Shown piece after piece: positions 26,287-35,001 of a DNA stretch of 64,000 nt. A program made the translations under genes and the position numbers. Numbering within the stretch: the first letter of the stretch is position 1; each line of letters opens with the position of its first letter. The stretch lies in assembly GCA_964410285.1 (NCBI GenBank), contig CAYPFR010000001.1, forward strand, positions 1 through 64,000, given 5' to 3'. This stretch comes from Fretibacter sp964410285. Lineage in GTDB: Bacteria; Pseudomonadota; Alphaproteobacteria; Caulobacterales; Maricaulaceae. Under the pieces are notes generated by a model. It was not told the origin of the DNA and ran no database searches. It saw only the letters and a program-made list of their open reading frames with translations.

Positions 26287-28671
26287 ATGAAACATCGCAT
26301 CCTTATCTCCACTGCACTTATATCTACTTTTGCAATGCAAGCCTCTGCTGGGAATATGCTCGTTGAGCGCGTTCGATATTGCACTTCTGCAGCAGCTCAG
26401 AATATATGTGCGAATAGTGCGTTAAATCCTAAATTTTCCGATTGGGAAAAATATGGTGTTGAGCGGCAGGAACAAAAAGAAACTTACATTTCTATTATCA
26501 ACCAACCTGATCGAGAAAAAGTCAAACGTGTTGTGTTTATATCTGCAGGACAACAAATAAATAAGGGTTTCCCAAATGCGCTTACAGGGCAAACCAAAGC
26601 CTATAAAAAAAACTGCACGGATAGAACCCCTAGCTGTAGTCGATCTATTCATCCAAAGTCTCTTGTCGCTCGCCTCAGAGCAAGTGGGGAGTTCGATGAT
26701 AATGAAACACTTTATATATCAGTACTAGATGCAAAGTTCGGGTATTTAAGAACCCCTGAACAATTACAAGCGCGGGAGGATGCCTATTGGGACTTTCTAA
26801 CCTCAAAGTTTGATGCGAAGAATATTGAGCTTATGGTCTTAGCGGGCCAGAGCCGAGGCGGATGCTTAGCTTTTCGCCTCGGTCGACGTATGAGACACAC
26901 GTCAAGATATGCAGATATTCCTTTGATTGTTCAAGGATACGATGCGGTCTGTAAGACAGACGCTGTTACGGACAGATATTTCGAACTCCCTCACGGTGGA
27001 AATGGTACGGTCAACAATCCTTACGATAGCTCTAAAAAATCCTTTCTCGTTGATATGGGGAAGGCCTTTCCACCCGAAATGCGTGAAACCCTTAAGCTCC
27101 TAAATATACACGCTGGCGGCAAAGTCGCGGGTTTCGATACGATTCGAGCCTTTACATGGAAAGCGCAGGATGTTGACCTAGGGTGGTGGAAACAAAAATG
27201 GGTCAATTACGAACATAATTATATGGGGGGCTATCTCTATGAGAATGACGGTAATACTGCCAAGGCTATTCAGGATATTGGGGATGTTGGTTATGGTTAC
27301 ATCTACGATTTTTCGAAATATGAACTTGGTCACCCTCGACCTACAAACTTCCGGGCCACGCCTCGTCACCCTGTGGATATTAACGGCGATAAAAAAAGTG
27401 ATATTGTTCTCGCCTATCGCCATCCACAGCAGGGTCTGAAAATCCGGTCAAAGCTATCCAATGGCGATGGGACTTACACTGCGAAAGAATATGTCGCTGG
27501 CGACGGTATGGGTATCAGGGATTGGGGGCTTCATTCTGGTTACTTTAACCGAGATAACAATACAGATATTCTCGTGCCATATCAGCACCCGACGCAAGGT
27601 TTGAAATTGCGTCTTAAACTCTCAAATGGAGATGGGACATTTGCCGCTAAATCATTTGCCTCTGGAGATGGCGCAAGCGTGAATGAGTTTCCACTGTTCG
27701 TAGGGGATGTTGATGGAGATGGCTTGTCGGATGTTATTTTGCGGAATCAACACCCATCACAAGGTCTACAAATTAGAACTAAGTTTTCAAAGGGTGATGG
27801 CACTTTTAGGTCAACAAGTTTCATCGCTGGAGATGGCAACCTCGGGAAAACGCAAAGGTCCCATGTTGGCGATGTTAACGGTGATAAAAAAACAGACCTG
27901 ATTTATCTATATCAGCGAAGCTCTGACAAAAAGTTGGAAATCCGAACGCGCCCATCCAACGGCGACGGAACTTACGGGTTTCATAAAACGCAGCCATTAC
28001 AATATACAAATATGAAAAATATCCAGTCTTTTGTCGCAGATGTGAACCGAGATCGAAAATCTGATATAATCGTGCTGGAACGTGGCCGGAATGGTCTGGA
28101 AGCACATACTTTTTTCTTCAAAGCTAATGGTCAATATGATCGCATCATTGAAAAATTCCCGGATGGTCCAGACGTCGATGTTATGGAAACGATCATTGCC
28201 GATGTTAATGGTGATCGTCGTTCTGACATCGTGATGCGTGTTAGAGATAAAGACAAGGGTTTGATCTTGAAGATCAAGCAATCCAATGGAGATGGACGCT
28301 ACACACCGAAAGAGGTTACATTAGGCGATGGTGCCATGGTTGACGACCTTCAAATTTTATCGGGACACTATGATACAGGTCGTTCTGCAGACCTCGCTCT
28401 ACGTTACCGTCATCCGCAAAATGGTCTGATTATTCGAACCAAAACCAGTCGCTCAGATGGTAGTTTTGAAGAGTCAGAATTTAAGTCTGGCGATGGCGAC
28501 GTCGTTGATGCAATCGATGCATTGAGTGGCCCCATTCACTGGGATGGCGGCGCAACTTTCTTCAATAGAACATTAAGTAATACAACAGCAGATGTCGCGA
28601 AACCACGCAAAATGCACGTAGGAAAAACGATGAAGCAGATTGGCGATTTCGCGAAACCTGAAAAGAATTAG
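26287..28671 (+). CDS. Secreted hydrolase-like protein with FG-GAP/VCBS-type repeats
   Basis: 794 residues with signal peptide 1-21 (ending MQASA). Residues about 70-340 look like an alpha/beta-hydrolase: VKRVVFISAGQQ strand, then LMVLAGQSRGGCLAFRLG with the nucleophile-elbow pattern G-x-S-x-G. From about 355 onwards seven or so repeats of the type VDINGDKKSDIVLAYRHPQQ and GLKIRSKLSNGDGTY recur every 55-60 residues. Their D-x-N/D-x-D-x-x-x-D calcium-loop spacing is typical of integrin-alpha-like beta-propellers. Probably a surface or extracellular esterase/lipase-like protein with a propeller for substrate or partner binding. Catalytic Asp and His are not assigned. Confidence 0.75.
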   Translation: MKHRILISTALISTFAMQASAGNMLVERVRYCTSAAAQNICANSALNPKFSDWEKYGVERQEQKETYISIINQPDREKVKRVVFISAGQQINKGFPNALTGQTKAYKKNCTDRTPSCSRSIHPKSLVARLRASGEFDDNETLYISVLDAKFGYLRTPEQLQAREDAYWDFLTSKFDAKNIELMVLAGQSRGGCLAFRLGRRMRHTSRYADIPLIVQGYDAVCKTDAVTDRYFELPHGGNGTVNNPYDSSKKSFLVDMGKAFPPEMRETLKLLNIHAGGKVAGFDTIRAFTWKAQDVDLGWWKQKWVNYEHNYMGGYLYENDGNTAKAIQDIGDVGYGYIYDFSKYELGHPRPTNFRATPRHPVDINGDKKSDIVLAYRHPQQGLKIRSKLSNGDGTYTAKEYVAGDGMGIRDWGLHSGYFNRDNNTDILVPYQHPTQGLKLRLKLSNGDGTFAAKSFASGDGASVNEFPLFVGDVDGDGLSDVILRNQHPSQGLQIRTKFSKGDGTFRSTSFIAGDGNLGKTQRSHVGDVNGDKKTDLIYLYQRSSDKKLEIRTRPSNGDGTYGFHKTQPLQYTNMKNIQSFVADVNRDRKSDIIVLERGRNGLEAHTFFFKANGQYDRIIEKFPDGPDVDVMETIIADVNGDRRSDIVMRVRDKDKGLILKIKQSNGDGRYTPKEVTLGDGAMVDDLQILSGHYDTGRSADLALRYRHPQNGLIIRTKTSRSDGSFEESEFKSGDGDVVDAIDALSGPIHWDGGATFFNRTLSNTTADVAKPRKMHVGKTMKQIGDFAKPEKN

Positions 28672-28840
28672 GCTGTCTCGTCAATCATGGCCTAAGTTGT
28701 CGCAGCATGATTTTAATTATAGCTGTTGGTTCGAAAGATCGGGCTTCCTGTTACATGCAGACCCACATCATTGGTAGACCCATATCATTTGTATGTCAGC
28801 CAATGGCGATGATCTGCTACCACTAGAACCCCACCCTACC

Positions 28841-28854
28841 CCATCATCATGTGA
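28841..28854 (+). promoter_or_regulatory. Operator-like motif CCATCATCATGTGA, copy 2
   Basis: One-base variant of the 14-mer at 25638 and 36749, lying 99 bases before the adhesin start. Two weaker look-alikes (CCCACATCATTGG and CCCATATCATTTG) precede it at about 28763-28795. No gene is seen in 28672-28953. Confidence 0.5.
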
Positions 28855-28856
28855 TA

Positions 28857-28935
28857 CAAACCCCTCTTGCAGTCTATTAGTTGGATTTCAACGGGGTTTG
28901 GGACTCCGCTTTTACGTGACCCGAGACGAGTCACG
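28857..28935 (+). promoter_or_regulatory. Structured leader of the adhesin mRNA
   Basis: Two inverted repeats precede the Shine-Dalgarno AAGGAG (28942-28947): CAAACCCC (28857-28864) with GGGGTTTG (28893-28900), and CGTGAC (28915-28920) with GTCACG (28930-28935). The second hairpin ends six bases before the ribosome-binding site and could affect initiation. Confidence 0.45.
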
Positions 28936-28953
28936 GATTTCAAGGAGATACAT

Positions 28954-31900
28954 ATGTTTACGTCAACACTTTCGCACCAATCATTTTTTCATCATGTGAA
29001 GCAGGCAGCTCTATGCTCCGTGGCATCTATCGCGCTTTTTGCACCTGCAAGCGTATGGGCGCAGAGCAATGATGTAAATGGGTATGACGGTCAGACGACG
29101 CCGGGATGCACGCAGCCCGCAATTACCTCCGCCGTTGTGACCAACAACTCTGGTAACGACGTCAGTGGTTCGCAACACTGTATTGATGGGACACAGAATA
29201 GAAACAACATTGTTGGGGGCTTTAGAAATACGATCGGTTCTACATCCGATAGTAATATCGTGACGGGCTCTAACAATACGCTCGGGATTTTAAATTTCAA
29301 CAATTCGGTTTCTGGCCGTAACCACACACTTGGCGATTCTGCGCGATACAACATCATAGGGGGCGGCGACAATACACTGGGTGACCGCACGGTCGCCAAT
29401 GCTGTCTTCAGTGACAATTCACTTATCGGAGATGACAGTCGGGGCAATTTGGTAACGGGTCAAAATATCCTGCTAGGCAGTGAAAGTTTTAATAATGCGG
29501 TCAGCGGCTCGTTCAACTTCCTCGGCTATGGCCGCGCCGCCGGTGCGGACGGTGTCCTGGGCACGATTGACGACGTCATCACACTTGGAACCGACAGCGG
29601 GACCGACGGCGTCGGCGGCGACGCCAACATCGTCGGAGGGGTATTCAACGTGCTGGGCGAGGATAGCTCGCAGAATATGGTTAGCGGCTCGTTCAACTCG
29701 CTAGGCGCGAATGTCAGTCACAGCCAAATTTCCGGCACGCAGAATCTAATCGGTAGCGCTGCAGAAAATCTTATGATCTCAGGGTCTAATAATTCTATTG
29801 CCGGTGGCTCACGCGAACTGCTCGTTCATGGCTCGAATATATCACTCGGCACCTCAGCCAACAGCATAATAATTGGCGAGGATATCTTGGCAGGTGGGGC
29901 GTTTCATGATAATGCGGTATTCGGCTCTGGACACGCTATCGGAACCAGTGGCGAATATAACATTGTCGGCGGGCGGGATCACACATTCGGCAATGCCGCT
30001 CGCTACAACGTAGTATTTGGTAGAGAAAACTCTCTTGAAGATGGCCTTTTCTACAACACTATTTCGGGTTTTCAAAACACAGTAGATGGCAATAGCAATA
30101 CAGTGTTCGGGAGCCTAAATGCTATAGACGGCTTTAGCAATCTCGTTTCTGGGAGTAGCTTAACCGTATTGGGTGAACGAAATTTGATTGCCGGATTTAA
30201 CATTTCACTATCCGGCATCGGAGCCCGCGACAGTGTGTTTGTTGGCAGGGGTCACCAGATAGGCTCAGCGGGACTCCAAAGTTTTGTTAGCGGGTTAGAT
30301 AATACCGTCGGCGCAGGCAGCCGCACAACTACTGTCATGGGTAGAGATAATTCTATCGGTGATGCCGTCCGCTCCAGCTCAATCATCGGTGAGAATAACT
30401 CCTTGCTCGGCGGAATTGGCTCACAATTTCAAAGTAACGTGCATGTTCTTGGAGCGAACAATACGCTCAACGCCCAGCGCACAGCTGGAAGCAACATCAG
30501 CGTCCTTGGCTCCGACAACACAATTAACGGTGCGGGCTCTGGGCGCAACACGATTACGGGTCACAACGCGACTGTAGAGGGCACAGGCAATTTCGCGGCA
30601 GGCGGTAACGACATGGCAGGCGCGAGTATTACAGGTGACGACAATGTCGTCATAGGAGCCGGCGCGAGCTCGGTGGTGGACAATGCCGTGGCCATTGGGT
30701 CTGGGGCCAGCGCGACACTTAATATCGCTGCCGCTCAAGCGGCCTATTCTGGGCTAACCCTTGGCGGTTCCCCCCTAACGGAAGGGACAGACGCAACAGG
30801 CGGTGAAATGAACATCGGTAATCGTTTGCTGACAGGTGTCGCAGATGGCCGACTGGCCTTAGGGTCTGCAGATGCCGTGAACGGGCATCAACTCTTTACG
30901 ATTGCGACGGCGCTCGACGGACGCATTACCGCCAATACAGGTCAAATCATCAGCCTGACAACAACAGTGGGTAACAATACGACTGCAATCAATACCCTGG
31001 GCACTCAGGTATCGACAAATACAACGGATATAGCCGGGCTAAACACACAGGTTGGCGCAAATACCACAGCAACCGCCGCCAATAGCGCCGCCATTGGGTT
31101 AAACTCAGCAGGGATTGCAGGCAACACAAGCGCTATCAATACAAACGCGGCGAATATTACGGGTAACACGGCTGCCATAAATACGAATGCTAATGGTGTC
31201 GCGTCCAACGCAAACGGCGTAGCCATGAATGGCGCCGCAATTACTGCCAATACAACCAGTATCAATACAAATGCTGCCGCAATCGGAAACAATACATCTG
31301 CAATAACTACGAATACAAATGCCACGACAAATAATGCAAATGCGATAACAAACGTAAGCGGTTCTGTCGCAAATAATACATCCGCCATCAATGCCAACTC
31401 TGGCGCAATTGCTACGAATGCGAATGGCATAGCGACCAATGCGGCAGGCGTGAGTTCAAATGCTGCGGCGATTGCCAATAATTCAAGCGGTGTCGCAGCG
31501 AATGCCAATGCGATTGGCGTGAACTCGGCTGCAATTGCTGGAAATAGTGCGGCTATTTCTACAAATACGACGGATATTGCGAATAATGCTGCTGGAATTT
31601 CCACGAACGCATCGGCGATTACAAGCAATGCCGCCGCGATTGCCAATAATGGAAACGCAATTACGGCAAGTGCAGCAGGAATCGCAACAAATACGACAAA
31701 TATCGCAACCAATACACAAACTCTGACGACGCAAGGGGCGTCAATTGCGACGAACACAAATGGCATCGCGACAAATGCGACCAACATAGCTGGGAATACT
31801 CAAGTCATCACGACACAAGGCACGGCCATTGCGACCAATACATCCGACATTGCGAATAATGTCACCACCATAGCTGGGAATTCCGCATCTATTTCCGCGA

Positions 31901-32412
31901 ACGGCTCTGCAATCTCTAGCAACGGAAACGCAATAGCGGTCAACGCGCAAACCTTAACAACCCAGCGCGCGTCTATCACATCCAACTCCACTGCCATCGG
32001 GACCAATACCAGATCAATTGACACAAACAGAAACGCAATTGCCTCTAATACATCAGCTATCAGTCTTAACGCCGGAAATATCTTAGCCAACACAACTCAA
32101 ATTTCTGCCAACACGGCAAACATTTTAGGCAATAGGGCCGGCATCGCCATAAATGCTGAAGGTATTGAAGCGCTGCGCGGCGGAGCGGCAGCTATAGCGT
32201 CCATCCCTGACCTGTATTTGATGAATGATGAGACTTGGACAATTGCAGGCGGCTTTTCTAATTATAATGATGGATATGGCGGAGCGGAAACAGGTTTTGG
32301 GGGCGGCGTGCAATGGCGCGCTAAATCTTCCAATAGATGGTCAATTGGAGCCTCCGGCGCGGTTTCAGGAAAATCCGCTATTGTTCGCCTGCAAGGCAGA
32401 ATTGGCGGCTAG
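28954..32412 (+). CDS. Trimeric autotransporter adhesin (YadA-like)
   Basis: 1152 residues from ATG at 28954, with AAGGAG upstream and a long signal peptide (residues 1-37, ending ASVWAQ). The head (about 60-590) is a beta-roll built of short units such as NIVTGSNNTLG and NIVGGRDHTFG. A neck-like NRLLTGVADGRLALGSADAV with NGHQLFTI follows near 640. Then a stalk of more than 300 residues repeats N-T-x-A-I-x-x-N. The last about 70 residues form a four-strand-like anchor ending VRLQGRIGG. Homotrimers cross the outer membrane and bind surfaces. The anchor closely matches the second adhesin at 54133. Followed two bases later by the Cys-rich secreted protein, so probably an operon. Confidence 0.88.
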   Translation: MFTSTLSHQSFFHHVKQAALCSVASIALFAPASVWAQSNDVNGYDGQTTPGCTQPAITSAVVTNNSGNDVSGSQHCIDGTQNRNNIVGGFRNTIGSTSDSNIVTGSNNTLGILNFNNSVSGRNHTLGDSARYNIIGGGDNTLGDRTVANAVFSDNSLIGDDSRGNLVTGQNILLGSESFNNAVSGSFNFLGYGRAAGADGVLGTIDDVITLGTDSGTDGVGGDANIVGGVFNVLGEDSSQNMVSGSFNSLGANVSHSQISGTQNLIGSAAENLMISGSNNSIAGGSRELLVHGSNISLGTSANSIIIGEDILAGGAFHDNAVFGSGHAIGTSGEYNIVGGRDHTFGNAARYNVVFGRENSLEDGLFYNTISGFQNTVDGNSNTVFGSLNAIDGFSNLVSGSSLTVLGERNLIAGFNISLSGIGARDSVFVGRGHQIGSAGLQSFVSGLDNTVGAGSRTTTVMGRDNSIGDAVRSSSIIGENNSLLGGIGSQFQSNVHVLGANNTLNAQRTAGSNISVLGSDNTINGAGSGRNTITGHNATVEGTGNFAAGGNDMAGASITGDDNVVIGAGASSVVDNAVAIGSGASATLNIAAAQAAYSGLTLGGSPLTEGTDATGGEMNIGNRLLTGVADGRLALGSADAVNGHQLFTIATALDGRITANTGQIISLTTTVGNNTTAINTLGTQVSTNTTDIAGLNTQVGANTTATAANSAAIGLNSAGIAGNTSAINTNAANITGNTAAINTNANGVASNANGVAMNGAAITANTTSINTNAAAIGNNTSAITTNTNATTNNANAITNVSGSVANNTSAINANSGAIATNANGIATNAAGVSSNAAAIANNSSGVAANANAIGVNSAAIAGNSAAISTNTTDIANNAAGISTNASAITSNAAAIANNGNAITASAAGIATNTTNIATNTQTLTTQGASIATNTNGIATNATNIAGNTQVITTQGTAIATNTSDIANNVTTIAGNSASISANGSAISSNGNAIAVNAQTLTTQRASITSNSTAIGTNTRSIDTNRNAIASNTSAISLNAGNILANTTQISANTANILGNRAGIAINAEGIEALRGGAAAIASIPDLYLMNDETWTIAGGFSNYNDGYGGAETGFGGGVQWRAKSSNRWSIGASGAVSGKSAIVRLQGRIGG

Positions 32413-32413
32413 A

Positions 32414-33004
32414 GTGTTGTTCCATCAAAAGACAAACTTATCGGAGATCGCATTCCTATCCTCTCCAAGTAGGCCTGTTGACCATCTGTCAAATTTAATT
32501 AGGTCAAAGTTTTTTTCCTTTCTCTTTGGGCTTGCAATATTGTCTGGTTTCTCAGCGTCTGTCTTTGCACAATCGGGCGACTTTAAAGGGCTGACTTTGA
32601 TAACGTCACATGCAGAGACAACACCAGGCCTGTTCAAAGCAACATGCGCCACAGATATCGATGCCACCTGCAACCCTTACCGCGGAGATACGCCGTGTAG
32701 CCATACTTTGGCTACATTGTGCCTGCGCGATTTAGATGCACCCGTTCCAAAAACATTGAAGCGTGATGCGCATTGGACGGGAGCATTGCTATCACTTGGG
32801 CCCTTGATACGTGGTGACAGCGTAGCCACAATTGCTGATGCGGATGCAGTCTGTGCCAAGACATTTGGCGACGGCTGGCGGCTTGCGAGATTCCGAGATG
32901 GAGGCGGTGAGACGTTAATTGGGTTTGGAGCCCTGCCGCAAAAACAACAATCGGTATGGGTCGATATCAAAGACCACCCCCGTGCCACATGCTGGACGCG
33001 GTGA
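32414..33004 (+). CDS. Secreted Cys-rich 'GWR' domain protein
   Basis: 196 codons from GTG at 32414, one base after the adhesin stop; the real start could be later, since no good ribosome-binding site is visible. A hydrophobic signal stretch FLFGLAILSGFSASVFAQ lies about residues 38-55. The mature domain contains ATCNPYRGDTPCSHTLATLC, DSVATIADADAVCAKTFGDG then WRLARFRDGGGETL, and ends VDIKDHPRATCWTR. The same ordered motifs recur in the next gene, so this is one domain with conserved cysteines. No characterised family recognised. Position suggests a role with the adhesin. Confidence 0.65.
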   Translation: MLFHQKTNLSEIAFLSSPSRPVDHLSNLIRSKFFSFLFGLAILSGFSASVFAQSGDFKGLTLITSHAETTPGLFKATCATDIDATCNPYRGDTPCSHTLATLCLRDLDAPVPKTLKRDAHWTGALLSLGPLIRGDSVATIADADAVCAKTFGDGWRLARFRDGGGETLIGFGALPQKQQSVWVDIKDHPRATCWTR

Positions 33005-33071
33005 CGCGGCCAGCTCATTAGCGGGTGACATTTATATTTGCCCAGCTAGTATTATGGCTAAAAGGGTATTC

Positions 33072-34313
33072 ATGTCTAAACTCAGCAGTGTTACGCTTGG
33101 CCTATTCAGTGCCGTGATTGGCGGCGCAATCGTAGCAGCCGTTCTCATTTGGGTTCTCATGACACATCCTGGACTCATGAAAACTTCAGGCCCCAGTATC
33201 GTCTCAGGAACAGGCTATCAGCAACTCCAAGATTTTCATTGCCGTTTTGGCGAGGAAAAACATTTGCGTATTCGCGGTGAAGATGATGATTTCGCCTTTG
33301 GCACACCAGAGTTGACACGCGATATAGACAAGATCAGCGCCTATCCAGGTCTTCCAGCGAATAGTCCATACCAGCGCGAGTATGATGAAAGCGGACCAGA
33401 CAGGGTATTCACAGATACAATTACTCTACCAAAAAATATTGTGAGCGGTAAACTTGTCCTGCGAATTGACGATCGCGAAGATTATGGCAACGACACTATC
33501 GCTTTGGGGGATTTTTCCGTCATCGAATTTGATGAAAGTCCAGGGCCTGTTTATGCATATAATGCAAAACTCAGAGATCTGAAAGGTCACCAAGGCTGGA
33601 GCTATCACGGGAGAGGTCTTTATTCCGTACGTCTTAAAGATATAAAGTTCAAAAAAAATCACCCGAAGCCGGTAACAAAAGCGCGAAAGTGGACTCACCT
33701 GGTGCCCTATCTCGCTGATCAACCAGAGCCACCCAGATTTGACATCCTTATAGCAGATGACACGGCCGTTGATTTCATCGGCATGGCACTCTGTACAGGT
33801 CCAACAGAACCTCAGGGTTTAACATTCGTGCAGGCAAAGGGTATTCAAAAGCTAACCGACACGGTTCAGGCGGTTGGATGCCATTCGAACATCATAGATT
33901 ACGTATGCAACCCCTATTATGGCGATACCCCATGCAGCGCGTCTAAGGCCCTTGCTTGCTATCACGACCGTCAACGCCCTGCGCCAAAACTCGAGGAATT
34001 ATCGGCTCTGAACATCGCAAGCGGCCTTGATATCATGGATTTCTGGGGCGGTGGCGATTTGGAATATACCGAGCCTGTGCGCGGCGATAGCTTTGAGACA
34101 CTGAATGATGCCAATGCACTCTGCGAACGCAGATTTGGGGAGGGCTGGCGCGTTCTGGATTTTCATGATGGGGGTGAAAAAAATGTTGTAACCTACGCAT
34201 CTAAAACGAATCCCAAGGGCCGTTTTTGGATTGATATTCGTGACCAACCTGCAGGGACATGTTGGGCGCGGCCCGCCACATCCTCAGCCCAAACGGCAAA
34301 GGCGACCCCATGA
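33072..34313 (+). CDS. Membrane-anchored protein with the same Cys-rich 'GWR' domain
   Basis: 413 residues from ATG at 33072 (AAAGGG five bases upstream). One N-terminal helix (about 10-30, LFSAVIGGAIVAAVLIWVLM) anchors a periplasmic part. The middle (about 60-230) looks beta-rich with FHCRFGEEKHLRIRGEDDDF and LVLRIDDREDYGNDTIALGD. The C-terminal domain repeats the previous gene's motifs: VCNPYYGDTPCSASKALACY, DSFETLNDANALCERRFGEG, WRVLDFHDGGEKN and WIDIRDQPAGTCWAR. The reading frame ends in ATGA overlapping the response regulator start. Function unknown; possible periplasmic sensor or adhesin accessory. Confidence 0.7.
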   Translation: MSKLSSVTLGLFSAVIGGAIVAAVLIWVLMTHPGLMKTSGPSIVSGTGYQQLQDFHCRFGEEKHLRIRGEDDDFAFGTPELTRDIDKISAYPGLPANSPYQREYDESGPDRVFTDTITLPKNIVSGKLVLRIDDREDYGNDTIALGDFSVIEFDESPGPVYAYNAKLRDLKGHQGWSYHGRGLYSVRLKDIKFKKNHPKPVTKARKWTHLVPYLADQPEPPRFDILIADDTAVDFIGMALCTGPTEPQGLTFVQAKGIQKLTDTVQAVGCHSNIIDYVCNPYYGDTPCSASKALACYHDRQRPAPKLEELSALNIASGLDIMDFWGGGDLEYTEPVRGDSFETLNDANALCERRFGEGWRVLDFHDGGEKNVVTYASKTNPKGRFWIDIRDQPAGTCWARPATSSAQTAKATP

Positions 34314-34993
34314 GCCATCAAGAGGAACAGCCCGTCTTTAGTGTTGGTCTCCTAGAGGACAATCTACGTATGCGTGAGCATTTCATGCGTGTTATTGAGC
34401 GTTCAGACAGGCTTTCGCTCTGCTTTGCGGCGGAAACCCTGTCTGAAGCCCGCGCAATGTTTGCAGAGCGGAAAGCACAAGGGAAAGCCTGCGACGTCTG
34501 CCTTGTTGATCTTCAATTGCCAGACGGCAATGGTGTGGAGTTCGTCACTGATTTGCAAGAGAATCCTAACACCCACGCAATGATATTAACGGTGCTGGGA
34601 GATAAAGTGAGCGTTTTGGCAGCACTGCAAGCGGGCGCTCAAGGTTACCTGCTAAAAGACACACCATCCGCGCAGATTGAACAAGCCGTTATTTCAGTGA
34701 TGAGCGGGGCAAACCCGATTAGCCCGCAAGCTGCGACACATTTGCTTGGACTTCTGGATATGGAGCCCACAACAGAACCTAACAAAAGCGAGATCTTAAT
34801 CACCGAGCGCGAGCGTGATGTGCTGACTATGTTCTCAAGAGGGCTATCTTATCAGGAAACAGCTGATGTTTTGGGTATTACAATTAATACTGTCCGCGAA
34901 TATACCAAATCGATTTACCGTAAGCTAAGCGTCCATTCCCGTAATGAGGCAATCTTTGAAGCCCTGCAACAAGGCTGGATTTCGGTAAAATAG
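34310..34993 (+). CDS. NarL/FixJ-family response regulator
   Basis: 227 residues. Receiver domain: acidic pocket LLEDN, phosphoacceptor Asp in VCLVDLQLPDGNGVEFV, T in MILTVLG and K in YLLKDTPS. C-terminal LuxR-type helix-turn-helix: TERERDVLTMFSRGLSYQET, ADVLGITINTVREYTKSIYR. The ATG overlaps the preceding stop (ATGA), so it is co-translated with the Cys-rich membrane protein. The cognate kinase is the convergent gene at 35002-36696. It may bind the CATGATCATG motif shared by promoters of this module. Confidence 0.92.
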   Translation: MSHQEEQPVFSVGLLEDNLRMREHFMRVIERSDRLSLCFAAETLSEARAMFAERKAQGKACDVCLVDLQLPDGNGVEFVTDLQENPNTHAMILTVLGDKVSVLAALQAGAQGYLLKDTPSAQIEQAVISVMSGANPISPQAATHLLGLLDMEPTTEPNKSEILITERERDVLTMFSRGLSYQETADVLGITINTVREYTKSIYRKLSVHSRNEAIFEALQQGWISVK

Positions 34994-35001
34994 CTAAACC
35001 G

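Noticed and set aside
31005..32093. Long hydrophobic minus-strand open frames opposite the adhesin stalk
   Set aside because: Antisense of N-T-x-A-I repeats yields Val/Ala/Phe-rich frames automatically; the sense frame has signal peptide, ribosome-binding site and anchor.
30900..32150. Repetitive region that could suggest a CRISPR array
   Set aside because: Repeats are short, degenerate and in frame with a coiled-coil stalk; there are no constant repeat/unique spacer units and no cas genes.
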